Source: Odontocerum albicorne
Taxonomy: Eukaryota; Arthropoda; Insecta; Trichoptera; Odontoceridae
Direction: 5' to 3'
DNA: 64,000 nucleotides
NCBI GenBank assembly: GCA_949825065.1
Contig: OX463859.1
Location: 11,185,606 to 11,249,605, forward strand
The notes below the pieces were generated by a model. That model saw only the letters and a program-made list of their open reading frames with translations, searched no databases and was not told the origin of the DNA. Positions within the stretch are counted from its first letter, which is position 1, and each line of letters starts with the position of its first letter. Of the stretch, positions 24,216 through 34,640 are shown piece after piece. The translations under genes and the position numbers were made by a program.

Positions 24216-24250
24216 GCTAAAGCGGTGTTTCTCAAAGTGTGGGTTGTACC

Positions 24251-24729
24251 TTATTATCGTGTTAAATTAGAGACGACGTGTTGTAGACGAAGAATAACAA
24301 CTAAATTTATTTATTTATAAGTAAACGATACAATGTACCTTATAACAAAAGCAATAAAAAAAGAGCCAGTAGTGAGTGCTCAATACATTAAGATTGATAG
24401 AATATAGAATAAACATTTTACACAATTATAACAAAAACAATCAGATGGAAACAGGCATAAAATCGTACAAAATAACATGTTACCAACACGGGGGCGTCCA
24501 CAGACGCACAGCCCGTACTGTGAAAAAAATACAAACACAAAGGACAAATCATGGAAAAACAAAATACAAATTGAAAACAAAGTTTTAAAGACGGAATGTG
24601 ACATGTGTAACTTCACAAACTCTCAAAAAGCACGAGGGAATATCGTTTTTTTTTTACAATTTGATTAACAAGATTGGTTCCAAAGATATTTCCGTAATGT
24701 TATCAAATTTGTGTAAAAAAATATCAATA
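24251..24729. other. Unassigned sequence with overlapping short ORFs
   Basis: Several overlapping frames of 60-78 codons on both strands share no codon bias or domain and are probably chance. Nothing else recognised. Confidence 0.35.
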
Positions 24730-25150
24730 TGGCTAAATAATTCATTATGTAGGGTATTCCGAACCCCATGCCGTTTACTTGAACTTGCTGCAGGAATTTA
24801 TCATACCTCACGTTCGTGAGGAGGACTTTTATTTCCAGCAAGATGGTACACCTCCTCACTACAATCGGGGGGTGCGGACCTATCTTGATGAAAATTGGCC
24901 GAACAGATTAATTATACGTAGAGCTGGCATTGAATAACCCTAGCTCTCTCCAGACTACAAACAAGTGGACTTTTTTTATGGAGACTCATTACAGATAAAG
25001 TTTATGGCACAAAACCGGCAGTTAACAAATCGAGAATAGCCATTGAACGAGAATGCGTCCAAATACGAAAACAAATTATTCGTGATGTTTGCAATTTCAC
25101 GTTATCAACAGTGTATGGACCATAACGGCCATTAATTTGAACACTTGCGA
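24730..25150 (+). pseudogene. Tc1/mariner-superfamily DDE transposase remnant
   Basis: Frames from about 24775 read 'LLQEFIIPHVREEDFYF', 'QQDGTPPHYNRGVRTYLDE', 'NWPNRLIIRRAGIE', then 'DYKQVDFFYGDSLQ' and 'RYQQCMDHNGH'. The QQDG-PPH block and the D--P-DFF-G-like block are hallmarks of the catalytic half of a mariner-related transposase. At least two stops break it and the N-terminal half is missing. It would have cut and pasted its own element and is now inactive. Relatives of the N-terminal half occur at 32870-33030 and 54731-55279; whether all are one family is an inference. Confidence 0.7.
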
Positions 25151-25199
25151 TAAAAAAATTACGTGTGTCTTTTTTAATTTGGAGTTTTAATGTCAGATA

Positions 25200-25605
25200 T
25201 TCCAAAGCAAGGTGAGGATATACGAGACCTGTGTCCGACCCATTATGACATACATCATAGAGTCCAGAGCCGACACTGTCAGAACCAAAAATCTCCTTCG
25301 AACCAGCGAAATGAAGGTACTCAGGAGTATCGCTGGCAAAACCTTTCGTGATAGAGTACGAAACACAGAAATCCGAAGGATGTGCGAAGTTGAAGATATT
25401 GTCAGATGGGGACGACAGAGAAGAAGGTTCTGGAATGAACATGTATCTAGAATGGCGGAACCAAGAGCCGTAAGAATCGCCAGGGACAGTATCCCCCAAG
25501 CAAGCAGACCTCCAGAACGACCTCCCAAAATATGGAAAGACAGCTGGGAGTCGACGTCACAAGAGGGAAATGATGATGCATGGCCATGCCTAAAATAAGA
25601 GGAAC
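25200..25605 (+). pseudogene. LINE reverse transcriptase C-terminal fragment, frame open
   Basis: An open frame at 25212-25598 encodes the C-terminus of a non-LTR ORF2-like protein: 'YETCVRPIMTYIIESRADT', 'LLRTSEMKVLRSIAGKTFRD', 'NTEIRRMCEVEDIVRWGRQR', 'FWNEHVSRM', 'RPPERPPKIWKDSWESTS'. This region follows the polymerase domain. The remaining 5' part is missing. A second, shorter copy is at 52660-52855. The frame is intact over 128 codons, so the insertion may be fairly young. Confidence 0.75.
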
Positions 25606-25779
25606 AATAAGAAGAAGATATCCCTTATAAATACTGAATTTACATGCCAAATAAGATCGTCTTTGCTGAGTGCAAGAAAGGATTTCCTACGATTACGTAC
25701 AAGCAAACTATTCTACTCGTAATGCAGTATTTTTGAGAATTGTGTGCTATGTGCTATGCGGTGCTGGGCACAGAGAAGT

Positions 25780-26010
25780 GGGCTCTCAGATGCCAAGGAG
25801 GATACTGATTAGCGTTCAATGATGGGCGCTGTTGACTATCACCAAGGCTTATAGAACATGCTCGATGGACATACTTTCGGTCTTAACGGGTCTCGCTTCG
25901 TTGGATCTGGAGGTCCGGCGTCGCACCGCGATTATCCTTCTCGGTAACGTCACGGACGTAGTATGTTGACGTACGCCTTCACCCCTTGCCAGGGATGATC
26001 CGAAACACGC
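25780..26010 (+). repeat. R1/LOA-like LINE fragment
   Basis: A frame reads 'RRILISVQ', 'WALLTITKAYRTCSMDILSV', 'LTGLASLDLEVRRRTAIIL'. The K-YRT-S-D---VL-G-PPLDLE-type block is typical of R1-clade elements, after the polymerase domain. GC-richer than the surroundings. Confidence 0.55.
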
Positions 26011-26062
26011 GAGAGGTGTTTGAAATAATTTAAAATATACTTATATACGAGATTTCTCAGAT

Positions 26063-26285
26063 AAGACGTGTCCGTGTCCTAGTTGGTAAGACACCTATCT
26101 TCTAGCCCGGAGGTTATGACTTCGATTTCGATTGGTACCCATTTATTTTATAAAGTTGGCAGTCTGCTTTTCCCTTCAGGCCTGTTTAACATATTTCGGG
26201 TAGATTATAAAAAAATCGCTACAGGGTAATAAATCCGTTATGTTGATTACGAGTATATACAATGAAAACGTAATAAAGCACAAAT
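26063..26285 (+). repeat. SINE-A
   Basis: Box A 'tgtcctagttggtaagac', box B-like 'atgacttcgatttcgattgg', body, degenerate tail 'cgctacagggtaataaatcc' and end 'caatgaaaacgtaataaagc'. Full length, diverged. Confidence 0.65.
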
Positions 26286-26909
26286 TTCAACTGTTTAAGT
26301 TAAAAGTAGGCAGAGCTTCACCAAATGGCGTAGGTAATGGTTGAGCAGATACCGGTTGGAAGTAATTGCATATTAAGTTACTCAGTTTCCTTTCCGCTTG
26401 CGTCACTCATTATAATAAAATTTGTGCGCGCAATTACATTTTAATTAAAACAATAAATTAAGCTTCAATATATCGGTAGACTGAGCCATAAAATATATCA
26501 CATTTCTAGTTACATTACAGAACATTAATTTGTTCGCGTAAGCACGATAATTAATTTAAATTTAAAAAACTAGACAAAGTAGTCCCCTTTGTCCGCGGTT
26601 CGCTTTACACTCGGTCGCGATTCGAAAATGTTAAAAGATAAATACTAAAGTATCCACAAAATACCAGAAATAGGATAACGCTGCAACACAATGTCTACAT
26701 CATTCACCTCGCTTCATAATAATAGCAAAAGGACAATTTATATAGTGCCGTTTAGAATGCAAACTTTACTCAAAGGCGTTCTTACTCGGGACTCGAAGTT
26801 ATGGAGCTTATTTGAAATAGTTAACACATACTCACAGATTGGATGACGAACCATCACAAAACGTGCGAGCATTTTGTGACAAAATGGTAGACCACATTTA
26901 TATTGTATT
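26286..26909. other. Intergenic sequence, nothing recognised
   Basis: No open frame with recognisable content. Confidence 0.4.
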
Positions 26910-27162
26910 ACATTTTCATTGTATACAGTATAACTTGGCAGATTTATTGCCGTGCGGCAATATCTTCCAACCAACCAGAAATATGTTAAAGAGGCATTAA
27001 GTGAAAACTAAACTGAATCCCTTTTAAAAAAATCTGGATTTAAAAAAAATCTAGGTTCTAAAAAATCTGGGTTCTAAAAAAATCTGGTTTCTAAAAAAAT
27101 CGGGGAATTAATCCGCAACCTCCAAGTTGAAAAGCGTCTTGCCAACTAGGCCACCGATGTTA
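26910..27162 (-). repeat. SINE-A with internal expansion
   Basis: Minus-strand copy. The tail stem 'attgccgtgcggcaat' (26947-26962) is almost perfectly paired. The body has a local expansion of about five 'aaaaaatctgggttct' units at 27027-27105, making this copy longer than its relatives. Head at 27105-27160. Confidence 0.7.
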
Positions 27163-27500
27163 TATAGCTTTAAGTAGAGTTTATGCTTAAAATTGTTGTT
27201 CTTTATGATTGATTACTTTTTGTTATTAATCTCTTCTTGTGCCATATTTATTATTAAATTTTACAACTGGTTTGTATGTATAGAAAAAAATAGTTTATGC
27301 ATAATTCGGTACTATTCGCGGTTTCATACATCCACTGGGATTTTGAAATGTATTCTTTGAGGTTATGGGGGACTACTGTGTATTTTGAAAGCAATTATAT
27401 CGAGAGCAAACATCTGGTGATAGCATTTTGAATAAATTTATTGATTTTATGAAGTGACTGGGTTCTCTATTCTTAGCAAGGCCCGTTGGGTATACACTCA
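27163..27500. other. Intergenic sequence, nothing recognised
   Basis: AT-rich, no features found. Confidence 0.4.
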
Positions 27501-27551
27501 ACTTTTATACATATTTATTTTTAATCTGACAAAATAAATATGTATAAAAGT
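27501..27551. repeat. Perfect hairpin, 21-bp arms
   Basis: 27501-27521 is the exact inverse of 27531-27551, with a 9-nt spacer 'taatctgac'. It is followed two bases later by a second hairpin. Confidence 0.95.
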
Positions 27552-27553
27552 AA

Positions 27554-27609
27554 AACCCTTGTGTTGCTGACTATATCCCTGGACGGATATGGTCAGCAAC
27601 ACAAGGGTT
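27554..27609. repeat. Hairpin, 25-bp arms, one mismatch
   Basis: 27554-27578 pairs with 27585-27609 around 'ctggac'. Arm text 'acccttgtgttgctga' and its inverse. Directly follows the hairpin at 27501. Confidence 0.95.
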
Positions 27610-27611
27610 CT

Positions 27612-27890
27612 TTAAGGAGCCAAAGTTGATAGAGAGTTGCTGACTAATATTAAAATCCGAAAGGTGTTCTACTTGGATCATTTACTTAGAGGAGCAAAGT
27701 ACAAATTACTGCACCTGATCATCGAAGGTAAAAAAGAAGGCCGAAGAGGTGTTGGCTGAAGGCAAATCTCCTGGCTCCGCAATATACGTGATTGGACTGG
27801 CATATGGGGCGTTGGAGATCTTTTTCGGGCTGCCGGTGACAAATATATCTACACTCAAGTGATATTCAATGTTGGGGGGGGGGGGGGGCT
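27612..27890 (+). repeat. RTE-type LINE C-terminal fragment ending in a G run
   Basis: A nearly open frame reads 'DRELLTNIKIRKVFYLDHLL', 'RGAKYKLLHLIIEGKKEGRR', 'ISWLRNIRDWTGIWGVGDLF', 'RAAGDKYIYTQV'. This is the extreme C-terminus of a common insect RTE family. The fragment ends in fifteen consecutive G at 27874-27888, an odd tail for this element. Confidence 0.75.
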
Positions 27891-27904
27891 GACATGATAT
27901 TGAG

Positions 27905-28749
27905 AAGAAGAATAATAATAGTAGGTTCGAATCCCGAGTTACATCGTCTTTGAGGAGAGTTTGTTCCCTAAACAGCGCTATATAAATTGTCCTTTTTACT
28001 ATCATTCTTAGTTTCAACTTTTAAATTGCAATATTTTAGAAAAATTTAAATGCAAGTTATCATTTTGCATCAGAAGCCTGATTATATAGTCTATTTAGTT
28101 TAAAAGAACCTTAAAAGATTAAGCAATTTTAACGAAAATAAAAATACGTGCATATCACAGTATTTACATTATTTTGAAAGATGGTGTGATCTCAGAAACT
28201 AAATAAGAGTTGATCCCACCCTAAACCTAAATTGACATATATTTATCTAATTCGAGCTCACACGCTCCAACTGTCTCGGGCCTAGGCGTTTAAAAGCTCA
28301 TCACCTCGACACCCTGTTCCGAATTTCGGATCTACCGGACCCCTATCAACCCTAATTACAGAGCGGCACTTCTCTACAAAATATGAAACGTCATAAATTA
28401 AAATCACCCCTTGGTATTGGAGTTTATTGTATCAATCGCACATAATCCATCTATTTTCTGTTATAATCTATTATAATGATTGTCGATGGGTTGCTTAGAT
28501 TAGAGAGGTTTTGGTTCAGGGTTCGAAGCGCGTAACAAATTTAAGCGAAGTTATTACATATTTTTTGCTTAGAAAATGTCATATTTTTTTGATATTATAT
28601 TTGCATTCTAGTTCCATTGACTTCTAGTATTGAAAGACTTAGTGACAAAGAAGGGATAAATAAGGGACAAAGAAGGGACAAAGATCACACTGTACAAGAT
28701 ACACAACGTTTCAGCAACTACACAAATATATTTCACACCAAAAAAATTC
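27905..28749. other. Intergenic sequence with a GC-richer patch
   Basis: 28250-28380 is noticeably GC-richer ('gtctcgggcctaggcg', 'cggatctaccggacccc') but has no open frame or identifiable repeat. 27920-27945 holds a box-B-like 'ggttcgaatcccgag'. Confidence 0.4.
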
Positions 28750-29240
28750 AATTGTTTATTATTTATAGTTAAGGCATTAATTAATTAACATTGTGGAGGT
28801 TTAAACACTATTTATTCCACTTTATGTAACGGTGTAACTCTACCGATTTCAAGGTTTTCACCTCATCATCAGGGGAGCACAAACAAGACTGAATTATGTT
28901 CGAACTGGTATCGACATACACACTTCTAACGGTAAACATCCGGGCTGGGGAATGTGAGTGGAAGGAGACAGGGGACCACTTCAACGAGCAGCGGCGAGAT
29001 TCTGAGAATATATGTGCTTGCCAGATGTTCACCCCTACATTTTTAGCAATAAGGCCAAATTCTTACATATCAGTAGTAACTTAAATAAATTAGATAAATT
29101 AGAGGCCCTAGAAATATCTAAGTCAGTACATCGGGGCAAACATGTGCTCCCCTGATGCTGAGATGAAAACCTTGAAACCGGTAGGGCTCTACCGTTACGT
29201 AAAGTGGAATAAAGAGTGTTCCATAAAACAAATTACAATA
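28750..29240. repeat. Foldback repeat, possible Penelope-like unit, arms split
   Basis: The left arm (28752-28885) and right arm (29140-29235) are the same inverted arms as at 1495 and 1781, but about 250 bp of unrelated DNA separates them. The right arm keeps 'cccctgatgctgagatg', 'aaaaccttgaaaccggtagg' and 'cgtaaagtggaataaa'. The flank 'attatttatagttaaggcat' matches the other copies. Confidence 0.55.
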
Positions 29241-29299
29241 AAATTCAATTTCATAAGATAAGGTAAAAAATATCCACAATCATGGCATTCTCTATTAAG

Positions 29300-29660
29300 G
29301 AGGGGTGAAAATAATTCGGAGTAGTGAAAATATTTCGGATTTGTGAAAATAATATGGAGTTGTGAAAATAATTTGTAACTGTGAAAATGAGTCGGAGTTG
29401 TTAAAATAATTTGGAGTTGTGAAAATAGTTTGTACTTGACTATGCAATCATAAATATACCCGATGGCATCGTTACCCGGAGTGTAAATTAAAATCACATG
29501 ACCAGAATTAAAATAATTTGGTCGATATTAAAATTACATAACCCGAATTAAAATAATACGACCAGTATGAAAATCATTTGTTCAATATTATATTATTATT
29601 AACAATTTTATTATATCATCATGAGACCAATATTAAAGTCACGCGACCATTATTGAAATT
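29300..29660. repeat. Degenerate ~19-24-bp tandem repeats
   Basis: 29305-29435 repeats 'gtgaaaataatttggagtt' about seven times with changes. 29490-29660 repeats 'gaccagaattaaaataat'-like words. Two adjacent simple arrays with no coding content. Confidence 0.7.
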
Positions 29661-30215
29661 TAAAAAAATTATATTGGTTTATCGAACTTCAGTTATAAAA
29701 ATATTCTGAATTATTTTTTGCTTTATAAATCCTTGTTCAAGATTTCTCAAGATATCATCAATTTGATTCAATTTGTATTTGGGTTTGAATCTTAAGATTA
29801 CGTAGTCGAATGGTATCCGAGTCGATGTCAGTAGGGGGTTGAATAATATTTTGGCCAATCAGAGAAGGCAATAAAAACAGGGGTGCTAGGCGCTACCTAT
29901 GTCATCCACTACGGGTTTCCATGCCCCTCGGGACGTTAAAATCAATCTACGTATTTGGAATTGGGTTAATATTATATTTAATGTTCACCACTTACCCACC
30001 GGCTGGTATAATTTGGGCACAGGGGTGAGACTAATTGTTTTATTTTTATTTTAAAATTTATATAATGAATGGAAAATGTTTGAAATTATTTTTCGTGGTT
30101 TTGGAGATTAAATTTTGACAGCTAGAAAGTTACGAAAAAGTTATATTGTTGAAATGCGTGATTTTCGAAATAATATTTGGTGTATTCAATATACAAAAGA
30201 GTAGGTATTGAACGA
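29661..30215. other. Intergenic sequence, nothing recognised
   Basis: No features found. Confidence 0.4.
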
Positions 30216-30218
30216 TAA

Positions 30219-30413
30219 AGGCCCGTTCTCATGGATCAAGTTTGATTGACCGATTATAGTTTATCAACAAAAGTTGAATGAAATCTGTAGAGAGAACCTT
30301 AGTTTCAATAGAGTTCAACTATATTAAAACAAAGGTTCTCACTACAGATTTCATTCAACTTCTGTTGATCAGCTATAATCAGTCAATTAAACTTGAGCTG
30401 TGAGAACGGCCCT
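30219..30413. mobile_element. PIF/Harbinger-type foldback MITE, 195 bp
   Basis: Ends are AGG(C/G)CCGTTCTCA and its inverse. Inverted similarity extends about 75 bp inward from each end ('attgaccgattata', 'aaagttgaatgaaatctgta'). Flanked by TAA at 30216-30218 and 30414-30416, fitting the TWA target of PIF/Harbinger elements. No coding capacity. Confidence 0.75.
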
Positions 30414-30454
30414 TAAGATGAACTCCTTTATTTAACAAACGTACCCACGTACCA

Positions 30455-30600
30455 TCACCCCATCTCCCTGATAGGGTTGACAGAATGGATAAAGTGTTAG
30501 TTTTTCCTATTTCGACACATATACTTCGTTTCTTCTACATTCATACATATTCTCTAACAATTTTTACGATGTCTCTGACTTTCTATTTTAACTTCTTTCA
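30455..30600 (-). repeat. RTE-type LINE 3' fragment
   Basis: 'ccatctccctgatagggttg' followed by 'tcctatttcgacacatatac', 'cttctacattcatacatatt' and 'ctgactttctattttaact' matches the order in the other minus-strand RTE ends at 36890 and 44245. Confidence 0.5.
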
Positions 30601-30947
30601 AAGTGTAACGTTTAAAACGTGATTTAAATTTACACTAAATCTAAAAAAAAACTTTAATCTCTTTAGATCTGAAGTAATTCTAAGGTTTTAAAATAATATT
30701 CTTGTTTGTATGTTATTTACAGTAAATGCAGCATTATGTTGTATTAGTTCAGATAGATGGCGCCCAAAACGTTCAAAGTCGATAAAACAGTATTCTACAC
30801 ATTATTTGTTACCAAAAAACAGAAAAATATCACAAAATTATTTGCAGAGTTATATGAACTCTGTTCATTATAATGGATGGGATTTTAAAGAAACCTGAAG
30901 CCTTTGAAACATGGTACTGTCGAGTTCTGAGATTTCATGGGTTAACA
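30601..30947. other. Intergenic sequence, nothing recognised
   Basis: A 62-codon frame at 30710-30898 has no recognisable domain. Confidence 0.35.
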
Positions 30948-31135
30948 AAATAATAATAAAACGACAACTTGTCGTTTAGAGAGCAAATTCTCCTCAAGGG
31001 CACTCCTACTCAGAGCTCAAACCCTCTAGTATTCTCTACAAAAATAATAATAAAACGACAACTTGTCGTTTAGAGAGCAAATTCTCCTGAAGGTCACTCC
31101 AACTCAGAGCTCAAACCTACTACTATTCTATAAAA
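30948..31135. repeat. ~92-bp tandem duplication
   Basis: Two units each run 'aataataataaaacgacaac', 'ttgtcgtttagagagcaaat', 'tctcct', 'actcagagctcaaacc'. Each unit starts with the palindrome aaacgacaaCttgtcgttt. Confidence 0.85.
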
Positions 31136-31194
31136 ATGAATTTCAAGTAATGTTCATTTGGCTGAAATGAACTACTTGCCTTTTTTTCGAATCA

Positions 31195-31290
31195 CACTAT
31201 ATTTCTGGTTGGCTGGAAGAGATTGCGACATACCAATAGTTCCGCCAGGTTGAAGTTGATACAACGATAGTGTAAAACAATACAATACAA
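31195..31290 (+). repeat. SINE-A tail only
   Basis: 'tctggttggctggaagagat' plus 'ccaatagttccgccaggttg', ending 'gtaaaacaatacaatacaac'. Upstream 'cctttttttcgaatc' may be body. Confidence 0.5.
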
Positions 31291-31534
31291 CACAAATTTG
31301 GTGGTACTAGAATAGTGTTGTGAACTATCTTAGCAGATTTTGATATTATCTAGTTCGAGTGCATATGTTTTAGTGTCCAATTGACTTGGTTTCGTATCGG
31401 TACACATCGTTCTCTTTCATCATCGAAAAAATACTAACTACATAGCAGAATTCCTAAACTTGCACTGATCTTTCATTGCTCACCAATACATAGGATTTAC
31501 TTTCTCTACCATACTTTTCTATCACCATGACTTT

Positions 31535-31618
31535 GATTGTGACATATGGTATTCATTCTCAGATTGCGACATATGGTATTCATTCTCAGATTGCGACATA
31601 TGGTATTCATTCTCAGAT
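31535..31618. repeat. 27-bp tandem repeat, 3 copies
   Basis: Units of 'gattgcgacatatggtattc' plus 'attctca' begin at 31535, 31562 and 31589. Confidence 0.9.
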
Positions 31619-32474
31619 CGTCGATTTATAACTGTTGAAATCATTCAGGTTTGTTGCCAGATATCAATCTATGATAATATAATTGACTAAAAAAAACTGA
31701 TGTATTATAAATATCAGTTAAAAATGTGGAGAAAATAAGTATATATTGATAGAATGCTTTTATTTTTTCTTCTTAATCTACATGTGCAAGGGTGTGGGCT
31801 GAAAAACATCTAGTGTCCCCGTGGCTGGGCTCGCCCTATATTGGTGGGGTGTATCTTGGCCGAGGGGATGTTATTAAATAAGCCCAGACTTTTTGATAGC
31901 TTCTCTCTTAAATGTATTTTCTACAATTTATGTGTTTTTGAAGTATATTTAAATATACTATGTACATACTATGTTGCTATCAATAAACCTATATTTATTT
32001 AATGCAAAAGATGTTGGGAGAAAGTTATTAATAACACTTCACATTATTGATGAGAGCTTTATTCATTTTTAAGCTTAAAATAATGCCAACGAATATTTCA
32101 ATCGTTAAAAACAAGAGGGGTCATTATTTTTCTATGTTTCAAAATAAACTGAAATATTTTGCAATTTCAATCAATTGATCACTAAAATATTTGAGCTATT
32201 AAATTATAAATTTCATATTAACGTCAAACATCCCCCTTGCTCTTCTCAATCCCCCGAGGGCAGCAATAATGATAATAAAAATAATAATAATTAATTAAAC
32301 AACAATGATAGATGAGTTTTACGGCAATAAATTCGTTTTATGGACGCGCTTTGAGGAAAAGAATACACAGGGCCAGGATGCTTCAAATTATGGGATATAA
32401 ATAGTATGAAACTGTGTTGGCTATACTACAATACTGCCCATCTACGGAAAATAATATTGTATGATTTTATATTC
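31619..32474. other. Intergenic sequence, nothing recognised
   Basis: A GC-rich spot at 31810-31870 has a weak, imperfect inverted repeat ('gtccccgtggc' and 'ggccgaggggat'). Confidence 0.4.
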
Positions 32475-32650
32475 TATTTATAACATACATGACAAGAAAT
32501 CTATAATATACACAATTTACGAAAAAAAAAACAGGTGAGTTATTTTGGATACACAATTTTCATGGATCAGAGGTTGTTGTATTTCACTTATCTTGCCCCC
32601 AGTAAACTAGGCTTTTGCCTGTATCTAACTGAGAACATATAGTGGGGGAA
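32475..32650 (-). repeat. Dispersed repeat, second copy of the 5565 element
   Basis: Shares 'tacatgacaagaaat', 'atttacgaaaaa', 'ggatcagaggttgttg', 'cccagtaaactaggct' and 'gagaacatatagtg' with 5590-5770. The surrounding sequence differs, so this is a dispersed element end. Confidence 0.5.
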
Positions 32651-32869
32651 AAGTCGATATTTTTTTTTTACCGATTTTTGATTATCGGTAAAAAAATTCA
32701 TCAACCTGATAAACAGTGATACTCAATTACGTATGCATATATCACGCGAATCAAACCCCTCACACTTATCACTCCAGACAGACCGAAATGTTCATCTCAC
32801 AATAAACCACACATAATCATAAAAAAAAAATGCATCCACTTTTTCAATATACAAGAAACAGTTATGATG

Positions 32870-33030
32870 GTTCCTTCAAATTGAGCGGGGTTTTTTCATT
32901 TTAGGATAAAACACAGATGGCGTCGCGTCGCGACAAGTGTAATTTATGAAATTTATAAAAATGGAGGCGTATACAATACAACAACGCGTTCAAATTGTTG
33001 AATTATTTTATGTATTGTAATCTCCGGAAA
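32870..33030 (+). pseudogene. Tc1/mariner-like transposase, 5' end only
   Basis: Starts with a terminal-repeat-like 'ccttcaaattgagcgggg' and leads into an ATG near 32961 that opens 'MEAYTIQQRVQIVELFY', a helix-turn-helix start seen in mariner-related transposases. A stop follows at once and a LINE fragment takes over at about 33040. It shares its 5' leader with 54731-55279. Confidence 0.6.
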
Positions 33031-33039
33031 CGGTGATAT

Positions 33040-33415
33040 AAGCGGGAAGAGCGACAGTTGACATGGTACGGGCACATAAGACGGAGACCACCATACCATA
33101 CTATAAATCAAGCAATGTCTGTGGATCTTCCTCAACAGCCGTCCAGAGGAAGACTAAAGAGCTCTTGGATGACTCAATGCTCCAAAATCCTGCAGAGAAA
33201 CTGCCTAGATGAAAGCGACACCCAGAACCGAAGAATAAACAGCCTGAGAACGAGAAGAACCGACCCCAACAGCCTACCTAGGAAATTAGTTGGGACAGTG
33301 TCAGGAAAAAGAAAGTACCTATGTGTGACGAGGTGTATGTACATGTTAAAAGAAAACTGTGTGTGCCAGAATAGAATTGGAGATCAGTTATTTCTGTCTA
33401 TCCTTATAGGATGAT
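33040..33415 (+). pseudogene. LINE C-terminal fragment
   Basis: The open frame encodes 'LTWYGHIRRRPPYHTINQAM', 'RGRLKSSWMTQCSKILQRNC', 'NSLRTRRTDPN'. The WYGHI-RR motif and RGR--SW block mark the region after the reverse transcriptase of an RTE-like element. It abuts the transposase remnant at 32870, probably an insertion into it. Confidence 0.65.
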
Positions 33416-33494
33416 GAGGATGGTCATAAGAAGTACATAATTAAGTGAACCATGGTATTTCAAATTACACATTTAATGTTCAGGATTCAACAAA

Positions 33495-33580
33495 CTACTT
33501 TCGTTGATTAGTTGATAAGACCATCTTCCAATCGGAGCGTTACGGGTTAGATTCCCGTTGGTGGCCAGTCTTATGCAATT
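33495..33580 (+). repeat. SINE-A head only
   Basis: 'ttgattagttgataagacca' (box-A region) and 'tacgggttagattcccgttg' (box B). Confidence 0.45.
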
Positions 33581-34230
33581 AGGAGAATAATAAAATTATT
33601 TACCATTAAATGTTCCATAACGTTACAGCTGAAACATTTTATTAAATTAATGAAATTATTTTGTTTACACTTTGCACGACGATGTACAGTGTAATTTTTT
33701 TCATGAAAAGACATTTTGTTCATTTTTTTAATCATCGTTAAACTATGGCAAATCGATTGTACTCGTACTTACGTCGGTATGTAACATTACACATTGTTAT
33801 AGTCAAGTTTAAAAGTTATTATATCATAGAACATTTTTTACAGATCTTATTTGACAGCTGTCACTAAGATAAAACATAAAATGATAATGGCAAAACTATA
33901 AATATTGACGGGTTATAACATAAGTATTTTTTCATAAATGTTTCATTACTCATCGTATTTATTTGGTTACATACTCAAGTGAAGATGGTTTGGAACATCA
34001 TAATTATATCTCCGTAGGTGGTAAGACTGACGCCCGAGGTGTTGTTCCTATCATTTGCACTTCCGGGGCATTAAGGGTTGATTGTGCCACACGTGCATCC
34101 ACCTCCGCAGGGTAGAAAACCAGCAAGCAGTGTTTTATAGCCACGGTTTTTAAAATAAAATGTATTTTTAAATGTCATTTTACAATATAATTATTTTTTC
34201 AATCAACATTTTTTCAGCATTTTCATCATC
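33581..34230. other. Intergenic sequence with a possible tRNA-like relic
   Basis: 34010-34145 is GC-richer and holds 'atctccgtaggtggtaagac', which could be a SINE-head relic, then unassigned text. Otherwise AT-rich. Confidence 0.35.
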
Positions 34231-34232
34231 TA

Positions 34233-34427
34233 TGACGACCTCCGTGACCTATTTGGTAAGTAGCATATCTTCTGATCCGGAGGCTGCGGATTCGATGCCC
34301 ACTTGAGGTTTAAAAAAAATTATCTGGTTTTCACTTAACACCTTAGAAACATCTTCTTGGTTGGTTGGAGGAGATTTTCATACGATAATAACCCCACAAG
34401 GTTATACTGTATACAAAAAAATGTTGT
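34233..34427 (+). repeat. SINE-A
   Basis: Head 'gacgacctccgtgacctatt', box B-like 'gctgcggattcgatgccca', body, and tail 'ggttggttggaggagatttt', ending 'actgtatacaaaaaaatg'. It faces a second copy 60 bp away on the opposite strand. Confidence 0.7.
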
Positions 34428-34487
34428 ACATGATTCGTTCAACCGCTGCTATAGCAATAGCATTGCCCGAGCAAATTATGTATAACA

Positions 34488-34640
34488 CATTATTTGTATA
34501 CAGTACACCCTCGTGGGATAATTGTCATGTTGTAATGTCTTCCAGCGTACCAAAAATATATTTATGAGGCCTTTAGAGAAAACCATACTGAACCTAGTCA
34601 GAAGACAGGCGTCTTACCACTAGGCCACGGAAGTCGTCGA
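34488..34640 (-). repeat. SINE-A, inverted neighbour
   Basis: Minus-strand copy starting at its tail 'tatacagtacaccctcgtgg' and ending with the head 'ttaccactaggccacggaag'. The internal box-B segment is missing or scrambled. Tail-to-tail with 34233-34427. Confidence 0.65.

Noticed and set aside
24217..24250. hAT transposon end ('gcggtgtttctcaaagtgtg')
   Set aside because: It resembles an hAT terminal repeat, but no inverted partner or target duplication was found.
27501..27609. microRNA precursors
   Set aside because: Stems are nearly perfect with very short loops and lie in decayed repeat DNA; animal precursors usually have mismatched stems of about 30 bp and longer loops.
31805..31870. 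Helitron 3' hairpin
   Set aside because: The GC-rich inverted repeat is poorly paired and no CTRR end with a following A/T insertion site was found.
34010..34145. Fourth SINE family
   Set aside because: Only one copy with a doubtful box A; the evidence is too weak to name it.
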